DNA of 32,018 nucleotides, taken from Cryomorphaceae bacterium (GTDB lineage: Bacteria > Bacteroidota > Bacteroidia > Flavobacteriales > Schleiferiaceae). The notes under the pieces are model-generated. The model was not told the origin of the DNA. It ran no database searches and saw nothing but the letters and a program-made list of their open reading frames with translations. The stretch lies in contig JABMNC010000043.1 of assembly GCA_013205365.1 (NCBI GenBank), forward strand, positions 1-32,018, in the 5' to 3' direction. Both the position numbers and the translations under genes were made by a program. Shown piece after piece: positions 1-8,521 of this stretch; position 1 is the stretch's first letter, and every line of letters begins with the position of its first letter.

Positions 1-180
1 CTCAGCCTCAATCTTTTGGCCATAAACGCTTACCTCATCTCCGGACTGCACTAAATCACCGAGAACGGCAATTCTCCCGTTGATACGAACCGCAGAGGCT
101 TCAATAGCACGGTCCGCTTCGCGCCGGCTGCAAATACCGTGGCTGCTAATGTATTTGTTTAGGCGAATCCCAGGCTCCAC
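1..180 (-). CDS. S4-domain 23S rRNA pseudouridine synthase, N-terminal part (RsuA/RluB/RluF family)
   Basis: Only the first 60 codons lie in the window; the gene runs off the left edge. The translated stretch begins VEPGIRLNKYISSHG, followed by CSRREADRAIE and then RINGR and GDLVQSGDEV. This is the S4 RNA-binding domain that opens RsuA/RluB/RluF-type enzymes, which isomerise single uridines in rRNA. The catalytic domain is outside the window, so the exact family member cannot be set; RluF-like proteins are the closest match I recall. The start is taken as GTG at 180 because an in-frame TAA lies eight codons upstream and no other start codon falls between. It follows the DUF4197 gene by 28 bases on the same strand and is probably co-transcribed with it. 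Confidence 0.8.
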   Translation of the reverse strand, partial: MEPGIRLNKYISSHGICSRREADRAIEASAVRINGRIAVLGDLVQSGDEVSVYGQKIEAE

Positions 181-208
181 GTTGTCTCGAAGGTTGGGTT
201 CTTAGTAC

Positions 209-964
209 TTACTTCTGGAGCGATCCAAAAACCTTGCGCAGAAGTTCGGAGGTTCTTCGAACGGGGTCGCGGCGAATGCGCTCCTCTTCCTTAGCAATTT
301 CACTAAAGAGGGCTTCGGTCGCCTTTTGATTCACATAGGCCACCAGGTCGGTCTGAATGTCTTGGGTTCGTCCCAGAAGGCGTTTATTTTGGTTGATTGC
401 ATTAGCCAGGGGTTCCCAGTATCGTGCAATTTCAACCTCATCCAGCGCGGACTGTACCGCCGGTCGAAACGCTTCTTGAAGGGGTCGCTCCGTTTCATTG
501 CGCAGATAGCGTGTTGCGGAACCCTCTCCTCCGCGAAGAATTCCAAAGGCGTCGCGAACCGACATGCCAACCACGGCTTGCTTGAAGATAGGAAAAGACT
601 TGGAGGCTGCGCGCTCGGCACCCTCGTTGAGTTTCTCTTTCAGCTCTTGAATTTTGGGCATTAATGCCGCTCTCAAAAGTGGATTTGCGTTAATCTTCGC
701 CTCAATATCGGCAACCTCCGGGGGCAGTGCCAGGCGGTAAATCGCTGAGGTGGCAAAGCCTCCGCTAGCACCCAGAAGGTCAGAACCTGTCTTAACCCCT
801 TGTGTTAATGCTTCTTTAAGTCCGTCCGAAGCGTCGGTCTCGGTGAGAGCCTCTGCAGACTTTGGCAAAAACTTTCCCGCAGCCTTTGATACTCCTGTAG
901 GAATTTTTATTTGAGCCTGGCAGGACAGGCTAAGCAAGACTGCTGAAAGAAGGATTACGCGCAT
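209..964 (-). CDS. DUF4197 family secreted protein
   Basis: This 251-residue protein matches the DUF4197 family, which has no established biochemical role. Residues 1-18 form a short hydrophobic export signal ending in SLSCQAQ. It could be cut by signal peptidase I after CQA or be a lipoprotein with a poor lipobox, so periplasm or outer membrane is likely. The body is alpha-helical and shows the family pattern: GLKEALTQGV near 48, the LPPEVADIE segment near 81, and a second half with a conserved NQNKRLLG stretch. The gene lies 26 bases after glyA on the same strand and is followed closely by a pseudouridine synthase gene. Neither neighbour explains its role. Family assignment is fairly secure; function is unknown. 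Confidence 0.82.
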   Translation of the reverse strand: MRVILLSAVLLSLSCQAQIKIPTGVSKAAGKFLPKSAEALTETDASDGLKEALTQGVKTGSDLLGASGGFATSAIYRLALPPEVADIEAKINANPLLRAALMPKIQELKEKLNEGAERAASKSFPIFKQAVVGMSVRDAFGILRGGEGSATRYLRNETERPLQEAFRPAVQSALDEVEIARYWEPLANAINQNKRLLGRTQDIQTDLVAYVNQKATEALFSEIAKEEERIRRDPVRRTSELLRKVFGSLQK

Positions 965-990
965 AATGAATAGCTATTCAAAGACCTTGC

Positions 991-2268
991 CTAAGACCAA
1001 ACAAATAGGGGACGGCCTGCCATCATGGCCTTAACCTTATCCCCTACGCGCCGCTGAACCGCGAGATCTTCGGGCTGGCACAGCACGTCGTCAATGAGAT
1101 CAACAACCGCTTCCATGTCGGATTCAACCAGGCCACGGGTGGTCAAAGCGGGAGTTCCAAAGCGAATTCCGCTCGTAACAAAGGGAGACTTGTCGTCAAA
1201 GGGAACCATGTTTTTGTTGGCGGTGATGTGAGCGGCCACTAAGGCGTTCTCGGCCAGCTTACCCGACACGTTCTTGCTGCGCAGGTCCACAAGCATTAAG
1301 TGGTTGTCGGTTCCGCCACTCACAATATGGTAGCCTCGATCAACCATGGCCTGGGCCATGACCTTTGCATTGTTTCGCACCTGGCAGATGTATTTAAAGT
1401 ATTCCTCGCTTAATGCCTCACCATAGGCTACTGCCTTGCCGGCGATGACGTGCTCTAGGGGTCCGCCCTGAATACCCGGAAAAACAGCCATGTCGAGCAA
1501 ATGCGACATCATGCGAACTTCTCCTTTTGGGTTGGTTTCGCCCCAGGGATTTTCAAAATCCTTGCCCATCATGATCATTCCGCCGCGCGGACCACGGAGC
1601 GTCTTGTGCGTAGTGGTGGTCACAAAGTGGCAGTGCGGCATGGGGTCGTTGAGAAGCCCACGCGCAACCAAACCCGAAGGATGGCTTATGTCTGCAAGAA
1701 GCAATGCGCCAACCTCGTCGGCAATGCTGCGAAATTCGGCGTAATCCAAGTCACGGCTGTAGGCACTTGCGCCGCAAATTATCATTTTTGGCTTCTCGCG
1801 CTGGGCGATTTCGCGAATGGAGGGATAATGAAGCGTGCCGGTCTCGCGTTCTAGGCCATAAAAGGTGGCCCGGTAGGTCTTGCCGCTGAAGTTGACCGGG
1901 GAGCCGTGCGTGAGGTGCCCTCCATGGCTGAGGTCAAAGCCGAGGATGGTGTCACCCGGCTTAAGGCAGGCAAGGTATACTGCGGCATTGGCCTGAGAAC
2001 CACTGTGGGGCTGCACGTTGACGTACTCCGCATCAAAGAGTTCCGCGGCGCGGTTGCGGGCGAGGTCTTCTACTAGGTCGACTATTTGGCAGCCACCATA
2101 GTAGCGCTTGCCAGGGTAGCCCTCTGCGTATTTATTGGTTAATACTGAGCCTACAGCCTCCATTACGGCAGGCGAAGTGAAATTTTCGGATGCAATTAGT
2201 TCAATGCCTTCAATTTGGCGTTGATTCTCAGCAGTAATAAGGTCGAATAGGGCGGAATCGCGATGCAT
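991..2268 (-). CDS. glyA: Serine hydroxymethyltransferase
   Basis: This cytosolic PLP enzyme interconverts serine plus tetrahydrofolate with glycine plus 5,10-methylene-tetrahydrofolate, and is the main source of one-carbon units. At 425 residues it has the expected bacterial length. Visible signatures are [10 protein letters not shown] near 23, YPGKRYYGG at 51-59, the HSGSQAN cofactor segment near 88, and [14 protein letters not shown] with the PLP Schiff-base lysine at 222. The DISHPSGL version of the DMAHxAGL segment (193-200) is, as I recall, normal for Bacteroidota. It is divergently arranged with fumarylacetoacetase and begins the leftward glyA, DUF4197, pseudouridine synthase run. folD, the next enzyme acting on its product, lies about 4 kb away in another operon. 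Confidence 0.98.
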   Translation of the reverse strand: MHRDSALFDLITAENQRQIEGIELIASENFTSPAVMEAVGSVLTNKYAEGYPGKRYYGGCQIVDLVEDLARNRAAELFDAEYVNVQPHSGSQANAAVYLACLKPGDTILGFDLSHGGHLTHGSPVNFSGKTYRATFYGLERETGTLHYPSIREIAQREKPKMIICGASAYSRDLDYAEFRSIADEVGALLLADISHPSGLVARGLLNDPMPHCHFVTTTTHKTLRGPRGGMIMMGKDFENPWGETNPKGEVRMMSHLLDMAVFPGIQGGPLEHVIAGKAVAYGEALSEEYFKYICQVRNNAKVMAQAMVDRGYHIVSGGTDNHLMLVDLRSKNVSGKLAENALVAAHITANKNMVPFDDKSPFVTSGIRFGTPALTTRGLVESDMEAVVDLIDDVLCQPEDLAVQRRVGDKVKAMMAGRPLFVWS

Positions 2269-2274
2269 AGCGTG

Positions 2275-2292
2275 TAACTTGGCGTAAAAATA
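2275..2292. promoter_or_regulatory. Possible divergent promoters between glyA and fahA
   Basis: The 29-base gap between the two start codons holds two imperfect matches to the Bacteroidota -7 element TAnnTTTG. TAACTTGG at 2275-2282 on the plus strand faces fahA, and TATTTTTA on the minus strand (2285-2292) faces glyA. Each differs from the consensus at one position. No convincing -33 element is visible. Assignment rests only on position and partial match. Confidence 0.3.
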
Positions 2293-2297
2293 CGGCC

Positions 2298-3542
2298 ATG
2301 GTCAGCTTTATTCCGGTTTTAGCGCATTCAGATTTCAGCTTTTCTAATCTTCCGTGGGCTGCGGTCCGCTGGAGCGACGGCAGCATTCATCTTGCGACGC
2401 GGATTGGCGACCGAGTGCTGAGCCTCAAAGCCCTTCGCGCTGCGGGAAAGCTCGCGTCTTGGCCTGAGCTCGACCTCGAAACGTTTAACCGCTTTATAGA
2501 TCGGGGTCCCGAGGCCTGGAGCGCAGTTCGGGCGGAACTCATTGAAGCCTATCGCGAGGGATCCAGCTGGGAACATGATTCAAAACGAGCCCTCTGTGAA
2601 TGCGACTGGCAGGATGCTCCTGCGGTGCTGCCCGTGAGCATTGGAGACTACAGTGATTTTTATGCCTCGCGGCAGCATGCCACCAACGTTGGAATGATGT
2701 TCCGAGATCCCGAAAATGCCTTGCTGCCCAATTGGTTGCACCTCCCGGTGGGCTACCACGGCAGGTCTTCAACAATATCCGTAAGCGGTACCGACGTGGT
2801 TCGCCCCAACGGTCAGCGCAAGGGCCCCAACGATCCGACCCCGGTATTTGGACCTTCGGTAAAAATGGACTTTGAGCTCGAGGTCGGAATCATTCTGCGC
2901 GGCGGACCTACGGATGCTTCATGGATATCCGTGGAAAAGGCCGAGGAGCATATTTTTGGCTTTGTTCTATTCAACGACTGGTCTGCGCGCGACGTGCAGC
3001 AATGGGAGTACGTTCCATTGGGGCCTTTTTTAGGCAAAAACTTTGCTTCGACCATGAGCCCTTGGATTGTTTCTTATGAGGCTCTACAAAACAGCCGATG
3101 CGCCGGCGAGGCCCAGGAAGCCCCCCTCCCACTGCCCTACCTGCAGCAGAATCGAAGTTCCTCGCACTGGAACATTGAGCTTGAGGTTGCACTTGCTACC
3201 CCCGACGGGCAGGAGACGGTGGTTTCTCGATCGAATTCAAGCAACCTTTATTGGAGTTTTGCTCAGCAGATTGCCCACCACAGCATCAACGGCTGCATCA
3301 TTCGGAGCGGAGATTTAATGGCATCGGGAACCATTAGCGGCAACGACCCTGATTCCTTGGGCTCGATGCTGGAGCTGTCTTGGAATGGTAGCAAGCCCCT
3401 TGCGCTTCACGACGGCAGCAGCAGAACCTTTCTTGAAGACGGCGATACCGTAGTACTGCGAGGAAGAGCCCAAAACGGCGGCCGAATAGGCTTTGGCGAG
3501 TGCCGCGCGGCCCTTTTACCGGCAAAGCGATGGCAGAAGTAG
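2298..3542 (+). CDS. fahA: Fumarylacetoacetase (fumarylacetoacetate hydrolase)
   Basis: The enzyme splits fumarylacetoacetate into fumarate and acetoacetate, the last step of phenylalanine/tyrosine (homogentisate) catabolism. At 414 residues it has the length of eukaryotic-type FAH, with an SH3-like N-terminal domain and a C-terminal catalytic fold. Residues aligning with the mammalian active site are all present at a constant offset: metal ligands D120, E193, E195 and D227 ([18 protein letters not shown]) and the catalytic histidine H127 in SRQHATNVG. No other homogentisate-pathway gene is nearby, so the pathway must be encoded elsewhere. The end of the gene overlaps the start of the RelA/SpoT gene by 13 bases, suggesting joint translation. 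Start is the first ATG after the divergent glyA start. Confidence 0.96.
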   Translation: MVSFIPVLAHSDFSFSNLPWAAVRWSDGSIHLATRIGDRVLSLKALRAAGKLASWPELDLETFNRFIDRGPEAWSAVRAELIEAYREGSSWEHDSKRALCECDWQDAPAVLPVSIGDYSDFYASRQHATNVGMMFRDPENALLPNWLHLPVGYHGRSSTISVSGTDVVRPNGQRKGPNDPTPVFGPSVKMDFELEVGIILRGGPTDASWISVEKAEEHIFGFVLFNDWSARDVQQWEYVPLGPFLGKNFASTMSPWIVSYEALQNSRCAGEAQEAPLPLPYLQQNRSSSHWNIELEVALATPDGQETVVSRSNSSNLYWSFAQQIAHHSINGCIIRSGDLMASGTISGNDPDSLGSMLELSWNGSKPLALHDGSSRTFLEDGDTVVLRGRAQNGGRIGFGECRAALLPAKRWQK

Positions 3543-5725
3543 ATTTCGTTAAGGTAGTCAGGGCTCAGTACAGGGCCTTACTTAAGTCTGTTACCGACCG
3601 AGGTGCAGACAAAGACGACCTGGACCTAATAAAGCGGGCCTTCAAGGTAGCCGAAGACGCCCACAAAAACGTGCGACGAAAGTCGGGCGAACCCTACATC
3701 ACCCACCCTCTTGCGGTTGCGTTGATTGTATCTCGCGAAATTGGTCTTGGCCCCCTGTCGATTGCTGCTGCACTAATGCACGACGTGATCGAAGATTCCG
3801 AGTACACCAAAGAGGATTTAGATCATTTGTTTGGGGCCAATGTGGCTTACATCGTTGAGGGCCTGACTAAAATTCAAGGAATTTTTGACATGGATACCTC
3901 CATGCAAAGCGAGAATTTTAGAAAGCTCCTTATCAGTATTAGCGACGACGTGCGGGTAGTGCTTATTAAGATGGCAGACCGGCTGCACAACATGCGCACG
4001 ATGGACTCCATGAGCCATTCGAAGCAGCTCAAAATTTCGTCGGAGACGATGTACATTTTTGTGCCCCTGGCCCACCGAATGGGCTTGTATTCGTTTAAAC
4101 AGGAGTACGAAGACCTGAGCCTGAAGTATCTAGAGCCTGAAGTATATAAAGATTTAGAGCAAAAGATGAGCGATGCCGAAGAGCTTGATGGGGGCTACCT
4201 CGAGCAATTCAGTATGAGCCTTGAGGATTTGCTGCACTCAGAAGGCTTTCAGTTCTCCCTAAAAAGGCGCACCAAGGGAATCTACAGCATACGCCGCAAA
4301 ATGGTCAACCAAGAGCTGCCCTTTGAGGAGGTTTACGACAAGTATGCCGTGCGGATCATCCTGGATGCCGGAACAAAGCGAGAAATGGCCGAAATATGGC
4401 GAGCTTATTCGCTCATTACCTCGATATACCGACCCAATCCGCGGCGGCTTCGCGACTGGGTTACGACCCCAAAGGCCAACGGCTACGAATCGCTGCACAT
4501 TACCGTGATGGGCCCTGAAGGCCATTGGATTGAGATTCAGATCCGCTCTAAGCGCATGGACGACCATGCGGAGCAGGGCTATGCCGCACATTGGCGGTAT
4601 AAAGAAGACGGCTCGGGCAGTACCGCCCTGGATTCATGGATCAGCCGAATAAGAGAAGTTATTGAAGGTCAGTCTGATAATGCTATTGAGTTCGTTGACA
4701 ACTTCAAGATTCAGCTGCTTACCGACGAAATTTTTGTCTTTACCCCCAAGGGCAAAATGCTAACCCTCCCCAAGCACTCTAGCCCCCTCGATTTTGCCTT
4801 TGAGATCCACTCTGACTTGGGAATGAATACCCTGGGAGCCAAGGTTAATGGCCAGCTTGTGTCCCTGAACTACATGCTTCAAAGTGGCGATCAGGTTCAA
4901 GTGATTAGCAGCGAAACCCAAAGTCCTCAAGAGTCTTGGCTCGACTGGGTCAATTCTCCCAAGGCAAAATCCAAACTACGGTCCTACTTTAGGGATCGAC
5001 TCCGCACCAACGAGTCAGAAGGGAAAGAGCGGATGGAGCGCTTGCTGCGGCGGGCCAAGATTGAGCCCAATCAGTCGACTATACAGCGAATGCTCAATTT
5101 TTATGGACTGCGCACCCCTAAAGAACTCTACCTCAAGTTTGGCAAGGGAGAGCTGGACGGTACTCGATTGAGGGAGTTTTTGCGCGAAGACCGCGGCGGT
5201 TTTTACCAATACATTATTCGCCGATTTCGACCCAAGAACAAGGACGGTGCGGTAAAAGAAGTAAGTTCGGCCACCGGCGTTCTTTTTGGCCCCGACGAAG
5301 TGGTACTAGAATGCGAACTTGCCACCTGCTGCCAGCCCATTCACGGAGACAGCATATTTGGCTACATCGAAAAAGACGGAATTCAGGTGCACCGAACCGA
5401 CTGTCCTAAGGCTCTTAAGTTGCAAAGCCAGTTCACGGAACGGGTGATCAAGGCCATTTGGAATCTTGGGAGCCGTCCGGGCTTTAATGCCCTGCTTCGT
5501 TTTTCTGGAATTGACTCTAAGGGCTTGATTCTAAAGGTCACCAAGGTAATTTCTAGCGACATGCAAATTGACATTCGGGCCCTTCATATTGACGGAAGCG
5601 ACGGGGTTTTTCAAGGCACAGTGAGTGTAAACGTCTCGGACCGAAGCCACCTGACCGACCTGGTGCAGCAACTAAAGGCCGTCAAGGGCATCGATCGGGT
5701 CGATCGAGAGATTTCTGCCCATTAG
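3530..5725 (+). CDS. rsh: Bifunctional (p)ppGpp synthetase/hydrolase, RelA/SpoT homologue
   Basis: This 731-residue long-form RSH enzyme makes and degrades the alarmone (p)ppGpp. The N-terminal HD hydrolase domain is intact: H59 in YITHPLAVA, H84-D85 in LMHDVIED and D140 in KMADRLHNMRT. The synthetase domain follows, with RLRDWVTTPK at 296-305, NGYESLH and the EIQIRS glutamate near 325. A TGS domain (DEIFVFTPKGK), a cysteine-containing zinc-finger-like segment (CELATCCQP) and a C-terminal ACT domain come next. RLRD corresponds to the RxKD motif of bifunctional enzymes, not the acidic ExDD of synthesis-only RelA, with arginine in place of lysine. ATG at 3530 is chosen over an upstream GTG at 3500 because it gives the normal N-terminus. 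It overlaps fahA by 13 bases and its stop overlaps the convergent queE stop by 4. Confidence 0.96.
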   Translation: MAEVDFVKVVRAQYRALLKSVTDRGADKDDLDLIKRAFKVAEDAHKNVRRKSGEPYITHPLAVALIVSREIGLGPLSIAAALMHDVIEDSEYTKEDLDHLFGANVAYIVEGLTKIQGIFDMDTSMQSENFRKLLISISDDVRVVLIKMADRLHNMRTMDSMSHSKQLKISSETMYIFVPLAHRMGLYSFKQEYEDLSLKYLEPEVYKDLEQKMSDAEELDGGYLEQFSMSLEDLLHSEGFQFSLKRRTKGIYSIRRKMVNQELPFEEVYDKYAVRIILDAGTKREMAEIWRAYSLITSIYRPNPRRLRDWVTTPKANGYESLHITVMGPEGHWIEIQIRSKRMDDHAEQGYAAHWRYKEDGSGSTALDSWISRIREVIEGQSDNAIEFVDNFKIQLLTDEIFVFTPKGKMLTLPKHSSPLDFAFEIHSDLGMNTLGAKVNGQLVSLNYMLQSGDQVQVISSETQSPQESWLDWVNSPKAKSKLRSYFRDRLRTNESEGKERMERLLRRAKIEPNQSTIQRMLNFYGLRTPKELYLKFGKGELDGTRLREFLREDRGGFYQYIIRRFRPKNKDGAVKEVSSATGVLFGPDEVVLECELATCCQPIHGDSIFGYIEKDGIQVHRTDCPKALKLQSQFTERVIKAIWNLGSRPGFNALLRFSGIDSKGLILKVTKVISSDMQIDIRALHIDGSDGVFQGTVSVNVSDRSHLTDLVQQLKAVKGIDRVDREISAH

Positions 5726-6330
5726 GGCATCCCAATGTACTTGTGCGCTTGAAGGCCAAGGCGCCATTGGGGCTTGGACTCCAGGTATGCAATGATTTTG
5801 GGTAAATTTTGATCGCGACGTGACCATTCCGGCTGAAGGAAGCGTTCAATTTGCGGCCCGCACTGAGCGGAATGCATTTCTGCCCACTTAAAATCGTCGT
5901 CGTTGTAAACAATTACCTTGAGTTCATTGGCCAAACCATACCACTCGGGTTTGGGCGATTTATTTTTTTTAGGCGAAAGGCAGACCCAATCCCAGCTGCC
6001 CGTAACGGGATAGGCACCACTCGTTTCGAGATGAACCTTGAGTCCGCGCGCTTTGAGGCCTTCGGTGAGCGGACCCATGTCCCACATCAAGGGCTCACCC
6101 CCGGTGATGACCACGGTAGTGTCGTTGGGGCCTGGCATCTGAATGAGGTCCTCGAGTTCCGTCAAGGGATGAACACTCGCATCCCAGGATTCTTTGACGT
6201 CGCACCAATGGCATCCTACGTCGCAGCCACCGATCCGCATAAAAAACGAAGAGCGGCCCGTGTGTGCTCCTTCGCCTTGAACGGTGCGAAATGCCTCCAT
6301 GAGAGGCAATGCCTTGGATTTAGAGACCAC
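5722..6330 (-). CDS. queE: 7-carboxy-7-deazaguanine synthase (radical SAM)
   Basis: QueE is a radical S-adenosylmethionine enzyme that contracts the ring of 6-carboxy-tetrahydropterin to 7-carboxy-7-deazaguanine on the way to preQ0 and queuosine in tRNA. The 202-residue protein has the family's opening, EAFRTVQGEGAHTGRSSFF. The [4Fe-4S] cysteines are C36, C40 and C43 in CDVGCHWCD, a Cx3Cx2C spacing, followed by the glycine-rich SAM segment TGGEPL. The start is taken as GTG at 6330, overlapping the end of folD by 11 bases; an ATG ten codons in would cut into the conserved N-terminus. It is the last gene of an ffh-folD-queE run. The pterin synthase elsewhere in this window carries a different motif from canonical QueD, so a true QueD may lie elsewhere. 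Confidence 0.95.
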   Translation of the reverse strand: MVSKSKALPLMEAFRTVQGEGAHTGRSSFFMRIGGCDVGCHWCDVKESWDASVHPLTELEDLIQMPGPNDTTVVITGGEPLMWDMGPLTEGLKARGLKVHLETSGAYPVTGSWDWVCLSPKKNKSPKPEWYGLANELKVIVYNDDDFKWAEMHSAQCGPQIERFLQPEWSRRDQNLPKIIAYLESKPQWRLGLQAHKYIGMP

Positions 6331-7174
6331 GTGCAGCTCGTAGCGTATTCATAAGAAGTCCGACTCGGGTCATTAGACCAACCCCTCCGGGGACCGGCGT
6401 TATGGCCGAGGCGACGGGTTCGACCCCAGCAAAGTCTACGTCTCCAACCAGCTTACCTTCTACCCTAGTGATGCCTACATCGATGACGACTGCACCAGGC
6501 TTGACCATGCCGGCCGTTACAAAATTGGGTTTGCCTGTCGCCGCAACAAGAATATCGGCTGATCGGCACAATTCCTCTAAATTGGTGGTACGGCTGTGGG
6601 CCATGGTCACCGTAGCGTTGCCCATTTCGGTATTGCGGCTCAAGAGTATGCTCATTGGCATTCCCACGATGTTGCTACGGCCTAGCACAAGGGCATTTTT
6701 GCCCGCAGGGCTGAGTCCGAAATGCTGAAGAAGAAGTATGATTCCATAGGGAGTCGCAGGTAAGTAGGTGGGCAAGCCAAGAACCATAAGCCCCACATTT
6801 TTTGGATGAAAGCCATCGACATCCTTGACCGGATCAATGGCGAGAAGTACTTCGTTAGAATTGATTTGCTTGGGCAAGGGAAGCTGCACAATGAAACCGT
6901 CTATATTGGGATTACGATTGAGTCCGTCCACCTGCTTGAGCAAATCCTGCTGGCTGCAGTCAGATGCCAACTCAATGAGGGTTGACGTGAAGCCCACCTC
7001 TTGGCAGTCGCGGACTTTACCTCGAACGTAGGCTTGGCTCGCGGGGTCATTCCCGACCAATACGGCTGCAAGGTGCGGAGCACGTCGGCCCTGAGCCAAA
7101 AGCCCGGCAACTTCTTTGCGGATTATGGACTTCCAGGACTGGGCCGCTTCACGACCGTTGAGAATTAGGGCCAT
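6320..7174 (-). CDS. folD: Bifunctional methylene-tetrahydrofolate dehydrogenase/cyclohydrolase
   Basis: FolD oxidises 5,10-methylene-THF with NADP and hydrolyses the product to 10-formyl-THF, feeding purine synthesis and formyl-Met-tRNA. The 284-residue protein has the catalytic Y49 and K53 in SQAYVRGK, the DGFIVQLPLPK signature near 93, and the Rossmann-fold segment VLGRSNIVGMP. The C-terminal signature reads PVPGGVGLMT, where most homologues have PVPGGVGPMT. Its ATG shares one base with the ffh stop (TAATG), and its own end overlaps queE. Transcription therefore probably comes from the promoter ahead of ffh. Confidence 0.97.
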   Translation of the reverse strand: MALILNGREAAQSWKSIIRKEVAGLLAQGRRAPHLAAVLVGNDPASQAYVRGKVRDCQEVGFTSTLIELASDCSQQDLLKQVDGLNRNPNIDGFIVQLPLPKQINSNEVLLAIDPVKDVDGFHPKNVGLMVLGLPTYLPATPYGIILLLQHFGLSPAGKNALVLGRSNIVGMPMSILLSRNTEMGNATVTMAHSRTTNLEELCRSADILVAATGKPNFVTAGMVKPGAVVIDVGITRVEGKLVGDVDFAGVEPVASAITPVPGGVGLMTRVGLLMNTLRAARGL

Positions 7175-8505
7175 TATTTTATGCGGTTCATCATAGACAT
7201 GAGCTGGCTGCGACCGCCCGGCCCCTGCATCATCTTCATCATTCGACTCATTTCGTCAAACTGCTTGATCAGTTTATTGAGGTCTGAAACAGTGCGGCCG
7301 CTTCCTTGCGCAATGCGGATTCTTCGGCTGCCGTTAATTATACTTGGATTGCTACGCTCTGCAGGAGTCATGGAGCGTATCATGGCCTCAAGGTGCTTGA
7401 ACGCGTCGTCAGGAATGTCCATTCCCTTCATGGCCTTGCCGACTCCCGGAATCATGCCCATGAGGTCCTTCATGTTGCCCATCTTCTTAATCTGCTGAAT
7501 CTGCTCGAGAAAATCATCAAAACCAAACTTATTGGTGGCAATTTTCTTGTTGATTTTGCGATTGGCCTCCTCGTCAAACTGCTCCTGCGCCCGCTCCACC
7601 AAAGAAATGACGTCTCCCATTCCCAAAATTCGGTCGGCCATGCGGTCGGGATGAAAGACATCCAGGGCATCCATTTTTTCGCCAGTCCCGATAAACTTAA
7701 TGGGCTTTTGGACCACCTGGCGAATGCTAAGGGCCGCTCCGCCGCGAGTGTCGCCGTCTAGCTTGGTCAGAATTACCCCGGTAAAGTCCAAAACATCGTT
7801 GAATGCTTTGGCCGTATTCACGGCATCCTGGCCGGTCATGGAGTCTACTACAAATAGAATTTCTTGGGGCTGAGTGGCCTCTCGAATCGACGAAATCTCG
7901 CGCATCAAAACCTCATCCACCGCCAGGCGACCGGCCGTATCGATCAGAAGGTAGTTGAATCCGTTTTGCTTGGCGTAGGACTGCGCCTCTCGAGCAATTT
8001 TTACTGCATCCTTCTCGCCTTCAATGCTAAATACCTCGACACTTATCTGCTCGCCAAGCGTTTTAAGCTGGTTAACCGCAGCCGGACGGTGCACGTCGGC
8101 AGCAGCCAAAAGAACCTTGCGGCCCTTTTTGCGCTTGAGCATGCTGCCAAGTTTTGCCGTGAAGGTGGTCTTACCCGAGCCCTGAAGGCCCGCCATAAGT
8201 ACCGTTTGAAGTCCGGTGCCTGAGGCGAGTTCGCTGGCGGTTCCGCCCATGAGTTCGGCGATCTCGTCGCGCACAATTTTGACCATCAACTGGCCAGGCT
8301 CCAAGGACTTGAGCACGTTTTGGCCCATTGCGCGGTCTTTGACGCGGTCGGTAAAGTCCTTGGCGAGTTTGTAGTTTACGTCGGCGTCCACCAGGGCACG
8401 ACGTATGTCTTTGACGGCTTCGGCTATGTTGATGTCCGAAATTTTACTGCGTCCCGACAAACGGTGCAGCGCGGAATCAATTTTTTCGCTCAGGGATTCA
8501 AACAT
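7174..8505 (-). CDS. ffh: Signal recognition particle protein Ffh
   Basis: Ffh is the SRP54 GTPase that binds 4.5S RNA and signal sequences of nascent inner-membrane proteins and delivers them to FtsY. The 443-residue protein has an N domain, then a G domain with P-loop GLQGSGKTT near 110, DTAGR and TKLDGDTRGG. The methionine-rich M domain includes MGMIPGVGKAMKGM, the RNA-binding NGSRRIRIAQGSG stretch and an MMKMMQGPGG tail. A TAACTTTG promoter element lies 9 bases upstream of the ATG and overlaps the stop codon of the pirin gene. The gene heads the ffh-folD-queE unit. Confidence 0.98.
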   Translation of the reverse strand: MFESLSEKIDSALHRLSGRSKISDINIAEAVKDIRRALVDADVNYKLAKDFTDRVKDRAMGQNVLKSLEPGQLMVKIVRDEIAELMGGTASELASGTGLQTVLMAGLQGSGKTTFTAKLGSMLKRKKGRKVLLAAADVHRPAAVNQLKTLGEQISVEVFSIEGEKDAVKIAREAQSYAKQNGFNYLLIDTAGRLAVDEVLMREISSIREATQPQEILFVVDSMTGQDAVNTAKAFNDVLDFTGVILTKLDGDTRGGAALSIRQVVQKPIKFIGTGEKMDALDVFHPDRMADRILGMGDVISLVERAQEQFDEEANRKINKKIATNKFGFDDFLEQIQQIKKMGNMKDLMGMIPGVGKAMKGMDIPDDAFKHLEAMIRSMTPAERSNPSIINGSRRIRIAQGSGRTVSDLNKLIKQFDEMSRMMKMMQGPGGRSQLMSMMNRIK

Positions 8506-8513
8506 AATCCCGG

Positions 8514-8521
8514 CAAAGTTA
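8514..8521 (-). promoter_or_regulatory. TAnnTTTG -7 element for ffh
   Basis: TAACTTTG on the minus strand is an exact match to the Bacteroidota -7 consensus and ends 9 bases before the ffh ATG. It overlaps the stop codon of the pirin gene. No clear -33 TTG was seen at the usual distance. The predicted leader is only a few bases. Confidence 0.55.

Noticed and set aside
326-664. 112-codon plus-strand reading frame opposite the DUF4197 gene
   Set aside because: It is antisense to a gene with clear family similarity, has no promoter element and its translation resembles no protein I know.
5851-6354. 167-codon plus-strand reading frame opposite queE
   Set aside because: Fully antisense to a confidently identified radical SAM gene; cysteine/arginine-rich translation typical of a shadow frame.
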